Shown here: piece by piece, positions 41,738 through 50,318 of the stretch
Numbering within the stretch: the first letter of the stretch is position 1
How the letters are laid out: every line of letters begins with the position of its first letter
NCBI RefSeq assembly: GCF_041807905.1
Contig: NZ_JBGVSA010000009.1
Span: 62,001-126,000 of the forward strand
Direction of reading: 5' to 3'
Source of the DNA: JBGVSA01 sp041807905
Lineage (GTDB): Bacteria > Pseudomonadota > Gammaproteobacteria > Burkholderiales > Rhodocyclaceae
DNA length: 64,000 nt
The notes under the pieces: generated by a model
The model's input: the letters and a program-made list of their open reading frames with translations, nothing else
Told to the model about the DNA's origin: nothing
The model's database searches: none
Translations under genes and position numbers: made by a program

Positions 41738-43966
41738 TTACCACTTGTATTCGCCCGTCAGCAGCACGGTGCGGGCCTGGCCCGGCACGGCGTGGCCGCG
41801 GTAGAGCGCATCCCAGTAGACCTTGTTGGTCAGGTTCAGGATGTTGAGCTTGAGGGCGTAATCCTGCTCGTCGTACTCAATGAGCGCGTCATAGCGCGTG
41901 TAGGCCGGCGCGACGTTGGTGTTGCCGCCCCAGGTGCTCACACCGGCACCGACGACGTCGGGCGGCGTACGCTGGCTCATGCGTTCGACGCCGCCGCCGA
42001 TTCTCCACTTCGGCGTGAGTCGGTACGTCGTCCAGAGATTGCCCGCGTAGATCGGCGTGTTGCCCGGACGCTGCCCGACGGATGCCGGCGCGTTGGAAGC
42101 ATCGATGCGCGCGCTCTGCAGCGTGTATGACAGGTACACCTGCCAGTCCGGCGTGATGTTGCCGGAGGCAGAGAGTTCAAGGCCGTTGGTGTGACGCTTG
42201 CCCGACAGCAGGTAGTTGGTCGAAGTCGTGTCCGGGTCGGTATTGCGCTCGTTGAACTTCTCGGTGCGGAAAATCGCGGCCGACAAGGACAGGTCGCCGC
42301 CGAACAGTTCCCACTTGCCGCCGATTTCGTAGTTGCGGCTCTCTTCCGGCGGCGTGTTGGCGCCGCGTGCGTCGAACTGATAGAGATCGCCCGAGGTGTT
42401 GTACGAGTTGCCAATCGAGACGTAGTACGACTGCGTGTCGCTTGGTTGATAGATCAGGCCGCTGCGGTAGCTCCACAGACGATCGGTGCGCCCGTACTGT
42501 GTGCCGATGGCATTCGGCGTATTGGGCGGCGGCGAAATGTAGTCGGCGTTGAAGTAGTCGTAACGCAGGCCGAGCAACAGCTTCCACTGCTTGGTCAGCT
42601 CCAGCGTGTCCTGCCCGAAGACGCCGATCGACGTGTCCTTGTACTTGTTGGACTTGACCTTGTCGCCGCGCGGACCGATCTGCGCCATCGTGTCGGGGTT
42701 GCCGAACGTAGTGGACGGTCGGGTGGCCCGCATGGTGTACGTGTAGTTCTGAACGTCCTCGTTGCCGAAGTCGATGCCGCCGACCAGTTGATGCCCCATG
42801 CCCCAGAAATCGGCGCGCGTCACGTAGGTGCTCTGCAGATACACGTTGGTGTTCTCGCCCGCCGGGTTGTTGGCCGGTTGTGTAGCGCGGTTGACGGTGG
42901 TGTTGTCGTTGATCGAGGTCGTGCCGCTGGGGAGCGTCGCCTGGGTGGCGAACAGATCGCGCGTGTACTGGCCGACGCGCAGCGCAGTGGTCAGCGTGGT
43001 GTCCTTGTCGAAGCGGTGCGTCCAGTTGGCCGTGGCCACATCGGCCGAGTCCTTCTGGTAGTCATAGTTGGCGAAGCCGTAGAACTTGTCGGCGGCCGCA
43101 TCCACCGGTCTGCCCTGGAACCAGCCAAAACCAAGGTCGGGGGTGTTGTCGTAGTTCAGGTGATAGTACGAAACCTGGAATTCGTCGCGCGTGCCGATCC
43201 CCCAGCGGAAGCTCGGCGCGAAACCGTAGCGCTTGCTCGTCACGCCTTCGCGGGCGGAATCGGAGTCCTGCACCATGGCATTGAGGCGGAACGCGGCATC
43301 TTCGCCGGTCACCTTGTTCACATCGACCGTGGCGCGGCCATACGAATACTGACCCGCAGTCACCGCGACGCGCCCCGTGTCGATGAGCATCGGCGACTTG
43401 GACACCTGGTTGATGACCGCGCCGGTCGAACCGCGACCGAACAGCATCGAGGCCGGGCCCTTGAGCACTTCGATCCGCTCGTCGTTGAAGATGTCGCGGC
43501 TGTACGTGCTGGCGTCTCGCATGCCATCCATGTAGAAGTCGCCGCGCGCGGTGAAACCGCGGATGTTGATGTTGTCGCCGCCGGGCGTACCGCCCTCGGC
43601 CGCGTTGAAGGTAATGCCCGCAACCCCGGCCAGCGCCTGCTTCATCGAATCGACGCCGCGATCGAGCAGCAGCGATTCATTCATGATGTTCAGTGTCTGG
43701 GGCACGTCGCGCGGCAGCGTTGGCACCTTGCCGATGGTGGTCACCCCGGGCTGATACGTCTTGGCCTCGACTTCTGCCTGCCCTTTCACGTTGATGGTGG
43801 GCAGCACCTTGTCGGCGGATTCGGCTTGCGCATCCTGCTGGGCCACCGGTGCATTGGCCGGCGCCTGTTGGGCGTAAGCCATGGGGCTCGCCATCGCGGC
43901 CCCCGCCGCCATGGCCGTGAGCAGTCGCGAGGGCGCGAACTGCAGTACCTCGTGCGGGTATTTCAT
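41738..43966 (-). CDS. fiu: TonB-dependent catecholate siderophore receptor, Fiu-like
   Basis: This 742-residue outer-membrane receptor has a signal peptide (to about AYAQQAP), a plug domain with IRGFTARGDFYMDGMRDAS and ERIEVLKGPASMLFGRGSTGAVINQVSK, and a 22-strand barrel ending in a terminal aromatic (LTGEYKW). A TonB box cannot be assigned with certainty; DKVLPTINVKG near residue 52 is the likeliest. Length and the plug pattern fit Fiu (catecholate iron). Downstream piuC strengthens this. A Fur-box-like sequence covers its promoter, so it should be iron-repressed. ATG 43964-43966 (complement) has GGAGA just upstream. Confidence 0.9.
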   Translation of the reverse strand: MKYPHEVLQFAPSRLLTAMAAGAAMASPMAYAQQAPANAPVAQQDAQAESADKVLPTINVKGQAEVEAKTYQPGVTTIGKVPTLPRDVPQTLNIMNESLLLDRGVDSMKQALAGVAGITFNAAEGGTPGGDNINIRGFTARGDFYMDGMRDASTYSRDIFNDERIEVLKGPASMLFGRGSTGAVINQVSKSPMLIDTGRVAVTAGQYSYGRATVDVNKVTGEDAAFRLNAMVQDSDSAREGVTSKRYGFAPSFRWGIGTRDEFQVSYYHLNYDNTPDLGFGWFQGRPVDAAADKFYGFANYDYQKDSADVATANWTHRFDKDTTLTTALRVGQYTRDLFATQATLPSGTTSINDNTTVNRATQPANNPAGENTNVYLQSTYVTRADFWGMGHQLVGGIDFGNEDVQNYTYTMRATRPSTTFGNPDTMAQIGPRGDKVKSNKYKDTSIGVFGQDTLELTKQWKLLLGLRYDYFNADYISPPPNTPNAIGTQYGRTDRLWSYRSGLIYQPSDTQSYYVSIGNSYNTSGDLYQFDARGANTPPEESRNYEIGGKWELFGGDLSLSAAIFRTEKFNERNTDPDTTSTNYLLSGKRHTNGLELSASGNITPDWQVYLSYTLQSARIDASNAPASVGQRPGNTPIYAGNLWTTYRLTPKWRIGGGVERMSQRTPPDVVGAGVSTWGGNTNVAPAYTRYDALIEYDEQDYALKLNILNLTNKVYWDALYRGHAVPGQARTVLLTGEYKW

Positions 43967-44021
43967 CTTCTCTCCGTGAGCTGCTGCCGCCGGTCGTGTT
44001 TGGCGACGGTCGTTGTTAATT

Positions 44022-44050
44022 TTGATAATGCGAATTATTGCTATTTGTAA
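44022..44050 (-). promoter_or_regulatory. Promoter of the Fiu-like receptor with Fur-box-like site
   Basis: On the minus strand TTACAA (44045-44050) and TATCAA (44022-44027) are spaced 17 bases apart. GATAATGCGAATTATTGCT at 44024-44042 matches the 19-base Fur consensus at 13 positions and sits between and over the two boxes, where iron-loaded Fur would block transcription. Confidence 0.6.
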
Positions 44051-44093
44051 TGTTATGCGTCAAACGCAAACAAATAGATCGGTGCTATTTGTT
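44041..44093. repeat. Three copies of an 8-mer, two forming an inverted repeat
   Basis: CTATTTGT occurs at 44041-44048 and 44085-44092 and, inverted as ACAAATAG, at 44070-44077. The last two belong to a perfect 9-bp inverted repeat with a 7-base centre (44069-44077 and 44085-44093). The cluster lies beside the Fur-like box upstream of the receptor. Confidence 0.55.
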
Positions 44094-44199
44094 GCAGCAA
44101 CGCAACACGATGGGGTATCGCAGATGGAGATCGACCGCTCAGACGATCAGCCGCAATCGAGGGAGATGTGCAAATTTGGGTGACAAGTAAGCGCTTAGC

Positions 44200-44229
44200 A
44201 TGACAACTTTAGGCGTATACCCGGATAAT
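44200..44229 (+). promoter_or_regulatory. Sigma-70-like promoter of the 98-residue gene
   Basis: ATGACA (44200-44205), 18 bases, GATAAT (44224-44229). The predicted transcription start lies near 44236, which argues against the upstream ATG at 44200 as a translation start. Confidence 0.5.
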
Positions 44230-44256
44230 CCGCGGCGCTCCCGCCACCCCATTGTC

Positions 44257-44553
44257 ATGATGTTCGAGATCGAATCGACCAGTTTTTGCCCGAGCGGCCT
44301 GGCCCCACGCTGGACCTGGTGGATTCGCGGCATCGCCGGCAGTACGCGATACGGCGTCGTCGGCACCGACGAGCAGGGCCGTGGCCTCTACCTGTACGAG
44401 TATCGTGGCGACGCCGGCCCCGCACGCTCGGCACTGCTCCCCGCCAATCGCTTCAACTTGTGCGGTGAACTTGCCAAACCGGAAGCGACGCGCCAGCTCG
44501 TCGCGGCGCTCGTCCAGCTCGGCTGGGACAAGCGCCAGCCTGCCCACGGCTAA
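44257..44553 (+). CDS. Small uncharacterised protein
   Basis: This 98-residue protein of no family I recognise has a strand-rich core (RWTWWIRGIAGSTRYGVVGTDEQGRGLYLYEYRG) followed by a helical end (PEATRQLVAALVQLGWDKRQPAHG). No signal peptide or membrane helix is seen. The start at 44257 (or the adjacent ATG 44260) is chosen because the promoter at 44200-44229 would place any earlier start before the transcript. The frame shows normal codon use for the window and lies 82 bases before the adenosyltransferase gene, on the same strand. Confidence 0.55.
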   Translation: MMFEIESTSFCPSGLAPRWTWWIRGIAGSTRYGVVGTDEQGRGLYLYEYRGDAGPARSALLPANRFNLCGELAKPEATRQLVAALVQLGWDKRQPAHG

Positions 44554-44635
44554 CCGGTGGGGCATTCCGGCACCATGGCGCGCCTGCAGCCGCCGGGCGA
44601 CAATGCCCTGCCCTTCGACCCAAGAGAGAACAGGC

Positions 44636-45178
44636 ATGGCAAACCGACTTTCCCGCATCACGACACGCACTGGTGACGATGGCAGCACCGGCTTGGGCGA
44701 TGGCACGCGCACGCGGAAAAACAGTGCGCGCATCCACGCTCTTGGTGATGTCGATGAGCTGAATTCGTGCATTGGTGTACTGCTGTGCGAGAGCCTCCCG
44801 GACAGCGCACGGGTGACACTGGTGCGGATGCAGAACGAACTGTTCGATCTTGGCGGAGAAATCGCCGTGCCCGGCTACACCATGGTCAGCGAGGCGCACG
44901 TGGCGCGGCTCGAAGCCGATCTCGCGACGTTCAATGCCGTACTGCCTCCGCTCAAGGAATTCATCCTCCCCGGCGGATCGCGCGCTGCGGCGCTGGCTCA
45001 CTTGGCGCGCACCGTCGCACGGCGGGCGGAACGCTCAGTGGTCCAGCTATCGGAGAATGAAGAAATCGGCGCACCGGTGCGCCAGTATCTGAATCGCGCC
45101 TCGGACCTGTTGTTCGTCCTGGGGCGTTGGATCAATCGCGAAGCCGGCGTTGCCGATGTGCTGTGGGAGCGTCGCTGA
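44636..45178 (+). CDS. Cob(I)alamin adenosyltransferase, PduO type
   Basis: This 180-residue enzyme transfers adenosyl from ATP to cob(I)alamin to make coenzyme B12. It has the N-terminal ATP-binding TRTGDDGSTGLGDGTRTRKNSARIHALGDVDELNS and the C-terminal RTVARRAERSVVQLSENEEIG...YLNRASDLLFVLGRWIN, both PduO-type signatures. The length is normal. No cobalamin biosynthesis or B12-dependent enzyme gene lies near, so it probably serves salvage. ATG 44636 follows AAGAGAGAA. Confidence 0.93.
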   Translation: MANRLSRITTRTGDDGSTGLGDGTRTRKNSARIHALGDVDELNSCIGVLLCESLPDSARVTLVRMQNELFDLGGEIAVPGYTMVSEAHVARLEADLATFNAVLPPLKEFILPGGSRAAALAHLARTVARRAERSVVQLSENEEIGAPVRQYLNRASDLLFVLGRWINREAGVADVLWERR

Positions 45179-45239
45179 GCCGGCTGCCGTCGGTTGGAAA
45201 ATGGCGGCACTACGGCCGCCATGTGCCTTCTGGCACTGA

Positions 45240-45716
45240 TCAGTGGTGGTGACCGTGATCACCGTGAACGTGGCCGTGCGCGACTTCTTCGGCACTGGCC
45301 GCGCGCACCGATACCACCTTGACGGCAAAGCGCAGCGTGTAGCCGGCCAGTGGATGATTGCCATCCAGCAGCACGACGGGGCCCTTGATCTTCGCCACGG
45401 TGTAGACACGCGGAGCACCGTCCGGCCCCGGGCGCTCGATCTGCCCGCCGACCTTTACGCCGGGAGGAAATTCGGCCTTGGGCATCGTCGTTTCCAACGC
45501 GGGATCGCGCACGCCAAAGCCGTCTTCAGGCGTCAGTGTCAGCGTGGTCTGGAAGCCAGCCTCCTGCCCTTCGAGCGCCTCTTCTATCTTGGGCAGCAGA
45601 TTGCCGTATCCGCCGTGCAGATAGGCAACAGGCTCGCGGGTCTGCTCGATGGCCGAGCCATTGACGTCGGCAACCTTGAAAGTAATGGTGACAGCGGTGT
45701 CCTTGGCGATTTTCAT
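45240..45716 (-). CDS. slyD: FKBP-type peptidyl-prolyl isomerase SlyD
   Basis: This 158-residue two-domain isomerase and chaperone has FKBP strands TAVTITFKVADVNGSAIEQTRE and PVAYLHGGYGNLLPKIEEALEGQ, an insert-in-flap domain (TPEDGFGVRDPALETTMPKAEFP... NHPLAGYTLRFAVKVVSV) and a metal-binding His-rich tail (HGHVHGDHGHHH). SlyD catalyses proline isomerisation and supplies nickel to hydrogenase or urease maturation. The tail is shorter than in E. coli but retains seven His. The start is at 45714-45716 (complement). Confidence 0.93.
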   Translation of the reverse strand: MKIAKDTAVTITFKVADVNGSAIEQTREPVAYLHGGYGNLLPKIEEALEGQEAGFQTTLTLTPEDGFGVRDPALETTMPKAEFPPGVKVGGQIERPGPDGAPRVYTVAKIKGPVVLLDGNHPLAGYTLRFAVKVVSVRAASAEEVAHGHVHGDHGHHH

Positions 45717-45805
45717 ACGCGGATCTCGGTCGAATTGAACACAGGCGCGATTGTCGCGCAGACAGTGGTGCGGGGGCGCCCTTGCTGCGACAGACGCGGA
45801 AAAAG

Positions 45806-45836
45806 AAAAAGGCCGCTCAGTCTGAGCGGCCTTTTT
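45806..45836. terminator. Bidirectional terminator between slyD and tRNA-Pro
   Basis: GGCCGCTCA (45811-45819) pairs with TGAGCGGCC (45823-45831), flanked by A on one side and T on the other, so it can end transcription on either strand. It most plausibly stops the tRNA transcript, which runs on the minus strand towards slyD. Confidence 0.85.
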
Positions 45837-45857
45837 GCTTGTACTGCAAGGGAAACC

Positions 45858-45934
45858 TGGTCGGGGTGAGAGGATTCGAACCTCCGGCCTCTACGTCCCG
45901 AACGTAGCGCTCTACCAGGCTAAGCTACACCCCG
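45858..45934 (-). tRNA. tRNA-Pro (anticodon CGG)
   Basis: On the minus strand the 77 bases fold as a full cloverleaf. The acceptor is CGGGGTG/CACCCCG, the D arm contains AGCCTGGTAGAGC, the anticodon stem CTACG/CGTAG encloses TTCGGGA (anticodon CGG, reading the proline codon CCG) and the T arm has GGAGG-TTCGAAT-CCTCT. The discriminator is A (45861) and CCA is encoded (45858-45860). No integrase or attachment duplication lies beside it. Confidence 0.97.
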
Positions 45935-45952
45935 TTTGTTGCGTTGCAAGCG

Positions 45953-46948
45953 TCAGTAATCTCTCGCAACTGCAAAGTCGCATAATTGTAGCAGCGACTC
46001 TTTGAAAACGGAAGCAGGAAGTGAAGAAAGTGCGGCCTTTGCCTTGTCGGCTTCGGCGCGCGCGTAGCCGGCAGTGACTGCCAGCGCATCGGTCGCGCGG
46101 ATCGAATCCATGATGGCAGCGAACTCGTCGCGTCCACCACCTTCAATTGCGCGGCGAACCGCGGCCGCCTGCTCCGGCGTACCCGCCTGCATCGCATGGA
46201 TCAGCGGCAGGGTCGGCTTGCCTTCGGCGAGATCGTCCCCCAGATGCTTGCCGGTCGCGGCCTCATCGCCCGAGTAATCCAGCACATCGTCGATGAGCTG
46301 GAATGCGGTACCGATGTGGCGGCCGAACACGGCCATGCGTTCCTGCCCGTCTTCGTCCGCTCCGCCAAGAATGGCGCCCAGTCGCGTGGCCGCTTCGAAC
46401 AGCATGGCTGTCTTATAGTGGATCACGCGCATGTAGTCTTCAACCGAAACGTCCGCGTTATGGACGTTCAGCAGTTGCAGCACTTCGCCTTCGGCAATCA
46501 CGTTGGTCGCGTGGGCCAACACGCGCTGCACGCGCATGTCGTCGACGCTCACCATCATCTGGAAAGAGCGCGAATACAGAAAATCGCCCACCAGCACCGC
46601 GGCCGAGTTGCCGAACATGGCGTTGGCGGTACTGCGGCCACGACGCAGTTCGGATTCGTCGACGACATCGTCATGCAACAACGTCGAGGTATGAATCAGC
46701 TCGATGACTGCGGCCAGTTCGTGATGGTGCGTGCCGCGATAACCCATCGCGTTCGCGACGAACAGCAGGAGCGCCGGGCGCAGGCGTTTGCCGCCGGCGC
46801 CAATGATGTATTCCGCCACCTGGCGAATGAGCACGACGTCTGAATGCAGGCGGGCGCGAATGACGCCGTCGACGGCGCGCATGTCGGCCTCAATGGGTGC
46901 GTAGAGCTGGTCGAGCGACAAAGCTTGAAGGCCGGTGAGGTTGGTCAA
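45953..46948 (-). CDS. ispB: Octaprenyl diphosphate synthase
   Basis: This 331-residue trans-prenyltransferase builds the octaprenyl side chain of ubiquinone. The first aspartate-rich motif is LLHDDVVDESELRRGR (about residues 90-105) and the second is FQLIDDVLDYSGD (about 220-232); GAGGKRLRPAL and the GEVLQL segment are also standard. It is divergent from rplU-rpmA, the usual betaproteobacterial and gammaproteobacterial arrangement. The start is at 46946-46948 (complement). No terminator is obvious before the tRNA gene just downstream. Confidence 0.95.
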   Translation of the reverse strand: MTNLTGLQALSLDQLYAPIEADMRAVDGVIRARLHSDVVLIRQVAEYIIGAGGKRLRPALLLFVANAMGYRGTHHHELAAVIELIHTSTLLHDDVVDESELRRGRSTANAMFGNSAAVLVGDFLYSRSFQMMVSVDDMRVQRVLAHATNVIAEGEVLQLLNVHNADVSVEDYMRVIHYKTAMLFEAATRLGAILGGADEDGQERMAVFGRHIGTAFQLIDDVLDYSGDEAATGKHLGDDLAEGKPTLPLIHAMQAGTPEQAAAVRRAIEGGGRDEFAAIMDSIRATDALAVTAGYARAEADKAKAALSSLPASVFKESLLQLCDFAVARDY

Positions 46949-47021
46949 AGAAGCGGAATGTTATGGGTGGGCGCGAGACAGCGTCAAGGTCGCTGCCTGA
47001 ACCGGAGCGCAAGTGCTTGAG

Positions 47022-47050
47022 TTGACACGAGGTATCTCGCCTGCGATACT
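47022..47050 (+). promoter_or_regulatory. Strong sigma-70 promoter of rplU-rpmA
   Basis: TTGACA (47022-47027), exactly 17 bases, then GATACT (47045-47050): a near-consensus promoter about 90 bases upstream of rplU, as expected for ribosomal protein genes. Confidence 0.85.
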
Positions 47051-47140
47051 CGCGAGCTTCGCAGTGGAAGGCCCATGGCTTTTCCAATGCGGCGAGCGCA
47101 GGGAATTGTTCTTGCGCGTCAGTCAATTATGGAGTCCAAC

Positions 47141-47452
47141 ATGTACGCGGTCATAAAAACCGGTGGCAAGCAGTATCGCGTTGCCGCTGGCGAAAAACTG
47201 AAAATAGAACAGATACCGGCAGACGTTGGCGCAGAAATCACCATCGACCAGGTTCTGCTGGTTGGTGAAGGCGAATCGGTGAAGATCGGCGCGCCCCTGG
47301 TTTCCGGCGCGACGGTGAAAGCCACCGTGCTTTCGCAAGGCCGTCACGACAAGGTCAAGATCTTCAAGATGCGCCGTCGCAAGCACTACCAGAAGCATCA
47401 GGGCCACCGTCAGAACTACACCGAAATCCGCATCGAAGCGATTTCGGCTTAA
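47141..47452 (+). CDS. rplU: 50S ribosomal protein L21
   Basis: This 103-residue large-subunit protein begins MYAVIKTGGKQYRVAAGEKLKIEQ and ends with GHRQNYTEIRIEAISA, both L21 signatures. It binds 23S rRNA. ATG 47141 is preceded by GGAGT eight bases upstream; the frame extends further but the family starts here. rpmA follows after 17 bases in the conserved rplU-rpmA operon. Confidence 0.98.
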   Translation: MYAVIKTGGKQYRVAAGEKLKIEQIPADVGAEITIDQVLLVGEGESVKIGAPLVSGATVKATVLSQGRHDKVKIFKMRRRKHYQKHQGHRQNYTEIRIEAISA

Positions 47453-47469
47453 GCAGGAGCACATAGGCC

Positions 47470-47742
47470 ATGGCACACAAAAAAGCTGGCGGCAGTTCGC
47501 GTAACGGCCGCGAATCGGAATCGAAACGACTTGGCGTCAAGCGCTACGGCGGTCAGGAAGTCCTCGCGGGCAACATCCTGGTGCGTCAGCGCGGCACCGA
47601 ATACCACCCGGGCGAGAACGTCGGCATCGGCAAGGATCACACCCTGTTCGCGCTGATCGACGGCCGCGTGGAATTTCTGGTCAAGGGCGCGCAACGTCGC
47701 CGTACCGTGCGCATCGTGCCGGTCGAGCAGCAAGCTGCCTGA
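47470..47742 (+). CDS. rpmA: 50S ribosomal protein L27
   Basis: This 90-residue protein begins MAHKKAGGSSRNGRESESKRLGVK, the canonical L27 N-terminus that reaches the peptidyl transferase centre. It lacks the cleavable N-terminal extension known from Firmicutes. RGTEYHPGENVGIGKDHTLFAL and the ending fit the family. It is the last gene before a strong terminator. Confidence 0.98.
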   Translation: MAHKKAGGSSRNGRESESKRLGVKRYGGQEVLAGNILVRQRGTEYHPGENVGIGKDHTLFALIDGRVEFLVKGAQRRRTVRIVPVEQQAA

Positions 47743-47759
47743 TCTGCACCTGCCGCAAC

Positions 47760-47791
47760 AAAAAGCCCTATCCTTGCGGTAGGGCTTTTTT
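47760..47791 (+). terminator. Terminator after rpmA
   Basis: AAAAAGCCCTA (47760-47770) pairs with TAGGGCTTTTTT (47780-47791) over 11 bp with a 9-base loop. Confidence 0.92.
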
Positions 47792-47910
47792 GTTTGGAGC
47801 ATCCCCCGAGGGCGCTGCCCGGCACCAGCCGGACAGTGCATTCCGGAGATGCCCCCACAGGCCCTCCACAGGGCAGCATCCGATCTACATATTCATCCAG
47901 GTTCTGCACC

Positions 47911-49062
47911 ATGAAATTCTTCGACGAGGCCCGTATCGAGGTCATCGCAGGCGATGGCGGCAACGGCAACGCCTCGTTCAGGCGTGAAAAATTCATTCCC
48001 AAGGGCGGCCCCGACGGGGGAGACGGCGGCCGCGGCGGCAGCGTATTCGCCGTCGCTGATCGCAACCTCAACACGCTGGTGGACTTCCGCTACACGCGCA
48101 CCTTCCACGCACAGAACGGCGAAAAAGGCGGCAATAAGGACTGCTACGGCAAGGGCGGCGACGACAAGATCCTGCGCATGCCGGTCGGCACCGTCGTACG
48201 CAACAAGGAAACCGGCGAACTCGTCGGCGACCTCGATTACGACGGCAAGCAGATCCTGCTCGCGCGCGGAGGCAGGGGGGGCCTGGGCAACATTCACTTC
48301 AAGTCCAGCACGAACCGCGCCCCGCGCCAGAAGACACCGGGTGAGCCGGGCGAGCGCTTCACCTTGTCGCTGGAGCTCAAGGTGCTGGCCGACGTCGGTC
48401 TGCTCGGCATGCCCAACGCAGGCAAGTCCACCTTCATCCGCGCAGTCTCGGCGGCCAAGCCGAAAGTGGCCGACTACCCCTTCACGACGCTGCAACCGAA
48501 CCTGGGCGTCGTGCGCACCGACGAAGGCCGCAGTTTTGTCATCGCCGACGTCCCCGGCTTGATCGAAGGCGCGGCCGAAGGCGCCGGCCTGGGGCACCGC
48601 TTCCTGCGCCACCTGCAGCGCACGCACTTGCTGTTGCACCTGGTCGATCTGGCGCCGTTCGATCCTGCGGCCGATCCGGTGCATGAAGCGCAGGCGATTG
48701 TCGATGAACTGCGCAAGTACGACGAAAACCTCTGGAAAAAGCCGCGCTGGCTGGTTCTCAACAAGATCGACCTGATCCCGGCCGACGAGCGCGAAGAGCG
48801 CATCCGCGCTTTCCTGGATGCGTACGGCGAGACGGAGCGCTGGTTCGCTATCTCGGGCATGCAATCCGAAGGCGTTCGCGAACTGTGCTTCGCGGTGCAG
48901 GACCATCTCGATGCGCAGCCTCGCATGACCGACGAGGAAAAGCTCGCCGCAATCGCGGGTGGCCCTCTGGCAATTGCCGCGTCCGGCGAGGACGACGATG
49001 CCGACGAAGATGAAGACGACGATGATGACGACTTCGAAGGAGAGATCATCTATGCCCCTTGA
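47911..49062 (+). CDS. obgE: GTPase Obg/CgtA
   Basis: This 383-residue ribosome-assembly GTPase has a glycine-rich Obg fold (FIPKGGPDGGDGGRGGSVF; ARGGRGGLGNIHFKSSTNRAPRQ) at residues 1-158. It is followed by a G domain with G1 GMPNAGKSTF, G2 TT in YPFTTLQPN, G3 DVPGLIEGA, G4 NKIDLI. The C-terminal 25 residues are almost all Asp/Glu, a common acidic tail in betaproteobacterial Obg. It links ribosome maturation to growth and stringent control. ATG 47911 is the family start. It overlaps proB by 11 bases. Confidence 0.97.
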   Translation: MKFFDEARIEVIAGDGGNGNASFRREKFIPKGGPDGGDGGRGGSVFAVADRNLNTLVDFRYTRTFHAQNGEKGGNKDCYGKGGDDKILRMPVGTVVRNKETGELVGDLDYDGKQILLARGGRGGLGNIHFKSSTNRAPRQKTPGEPGERFTLSLELKVLADVGLLGMPNAGKSTFIRAVSAAKPKVADYPFTTLQPNLGVVRTDEGRSFVIADVPGLIEGAAEGAGLGHRFLRHLQRTHLLLHLVDLAPFDPAADPVHEAQAIVDELRKYDENLWKKPRWLVLNKIDLIPADEREERIRAFLDAYGETERWFAISGMQSEGVRELCFAVQDHLDAQPRMTDEEKLAAIAGGPLAIAASGEDDDADEDEDDDDDDFEGEIIYAP

Positions 49063-50182
49063 GGCCGGCCGGAAAGACGTAGCCTCGGCGCGTCGACTGG
49101 TCATCAAGGTCGGCAGTGCGCTGGTCACCAATAATGGCGAAGGGCTTGACCTCGCAGCCATCCGCGACTGGGGGCGTCAGATCGCCCAACTGCGCGCCGA
49201 GGGCAAAGAGATCGTCTTCGTCTCGAGCGGCGCCATCGCGGCAGGCATCAAGCGCCTGGGCTGGACGAGCCGCCCGAAAGAAACACACGCCCTGCAGGCT
49301 GCCGCCGCAGTAGGCCAGATGGGTCTGGCACAGGCCTACGAAGGCATCTTCGCCGAGTTTGGTCTGACGACGGCGCAAATCCTTCTGACCCACGCCGATT
49401 TGGCCGACCGGCTGCGCTACCTCAATGCGCGCAGCACGCTGGCCACGTTGCTCGAACTTGGCGTCGTGCCGATCATCAACGAGAACGACACCGTGGTCAC
49501 TGATGAGATCAAGTTCGGCGACAACGACACGCTCGGCGCACTCGTCGCCAATCTCGTCGAAGCCGAAGCCTTGATCATCCTCACCGACCAGCAAGGCTTG
49601 TACACCGCGGACCCACGCAAGGACCCGGAGGCTCGCCTCATATCCAACGGCAAGGCCGAAGACAACGCCTACGAAGCCATGGCTGGCGGAGCAGGCTCAG
49701 GCATTTCGCGGGGCGGCATGATCACCAAGGTCCGCGCGGCACAACGCGCAGCCCGCAGCGGGGCGCATACGCTCATCGCCAGCGGTCGCGAGACCGACGC
49801 CCTGCTCCGCGTGGCGCACGGCGAATCGCTCGGCACGCTACTGCATGCGACCAGCACTCCGCTGGCCGCACGTAAACAGTGGCTGGCCGATCATCTCCAG
49901 CTTGCCGGCAGTCTCGTACTGGACGACGGCGCGGAGCGCGCACTACGTAATGGCGCGAGCGTCCTGCCCATCGGCGTCGTAGCGGTCGAAGGCGAGTTCG
50001 AGCGCGGGGCGGTCGTCGCGTGCGTAGACCTCGAAGGACGCGAGATCGCTCGCGGGCTGGTGAATTATCCTAGCTCCGAGGCGCGTCGCATCGTGCGTCA
50101 CTCTTCGCGGGATATCGAAGATATTCTCGGCTACGTGGATGAAGCCGAACTCATCCACCGCGACAACCTCTTTGCACGGTAG
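49052..50182 (+). CDS. proB: Glutamate 5-kinase
   Basis: This 376-residue first enzyme of proline synthesis phosphorylates glutamate with ATP. The amino-acid kinase domain (RLVIKVGSALVT, VFVSSGAIAAGIKRLGW, PIINENDTVVTDEIKFGDNDTLGALVA, GGAGSGISRGGMITKV) is followed from about residue 285 by a PUA domain. Length matches E. coli ProB (367). Feedback inhibition by proline is expected for this architecture. It starts inside the 3' end of obgE, so the two are co-translated, an arrangement common in Burkholderiales. Confidence 0.96.
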   Translation: MPLEAGRKDVASARRLVIKVGSALVTNNGEGLDLAAIRDWGRQIAQLRAEGKEIVFVSSGAIAAGIKRLGWTSRPKETHALQAAAAVGQMGLAQAYEGIFAEFGLTTAQILLTHADLADRLRYLNARSTLATLLELGVVPIINENDTVVTDEIKFGDNDTLGALVANLVEAEALIILTDQQGLYTADPRKDPEARLISNGKAEDNAYEAMAGGAGSGISRGGMITKVRAAQRAARSGAHTLIASGRETDALLRVAHGESLGTLLHATSTPLAARKQWLADHLQLAGSLVLDDGAERALRNGASVLPIGVVAVEGEFERGAVVACVDLEGREIARGLVNYPSSEARRIVRHSSRDIEDILGYVDEAELIHRDNLFAR

Positions 50183-50201
50183 TCGTCTCGACCGCGGCAA
50201 G

Positions 50202-50232
50202 AACAAAGGCGCCCTTGGGCGCCTTTGTTTTG
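50202..50232 (+). terminator. Terminator after proB
   Basis: AACAAAGGCGCC (50202-50213) pairs over 12 bp with GGCGCCTTTGTT (50218-50229) around a CTTG loop, with further T residues after the stem. Confidence 0.9.
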
Positions 50233-50262
50233 TTCACGCCACGCAATTCATACGGCGGTAGA

Positions 50263-50289
50263 CAAAAAACGGGCACCCGAAGGTGCCCG
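50263..50289 (-). terminator. Terminator after the porin gene
   Basis: CGGGCACC (50270-50277) and GGTGCCCG (50282-50289) form an 8-bp stem with a 4-base loop; on the minus strand a run of six T follows (50264-50269). Confidence 0.9.
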
Positions 50290-50318
50290 CCGTAAGCCAT
50301 TCCTAAGCGCTTGCGCGA

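Noticed and set aside
42191..44050. 619-codon open frame on the plus strand
   Set aside because: Antisense to the TonB-dependent receptor, which is complete with plug and barrel motifs.
44200..44256. Extension of the 98-residue protein to an ATG at 44200
   Set aside because: That ATG forms part of a good -35 box with a -10 at 44224-44229, so translation probably starts at 44257 or 44260.
45858..45934. tRNA-Pro as possible integration site of a mobile island
   Set aside because: No integrase, no duplicated tRNA 3' end and housekeeping genes on both sides.
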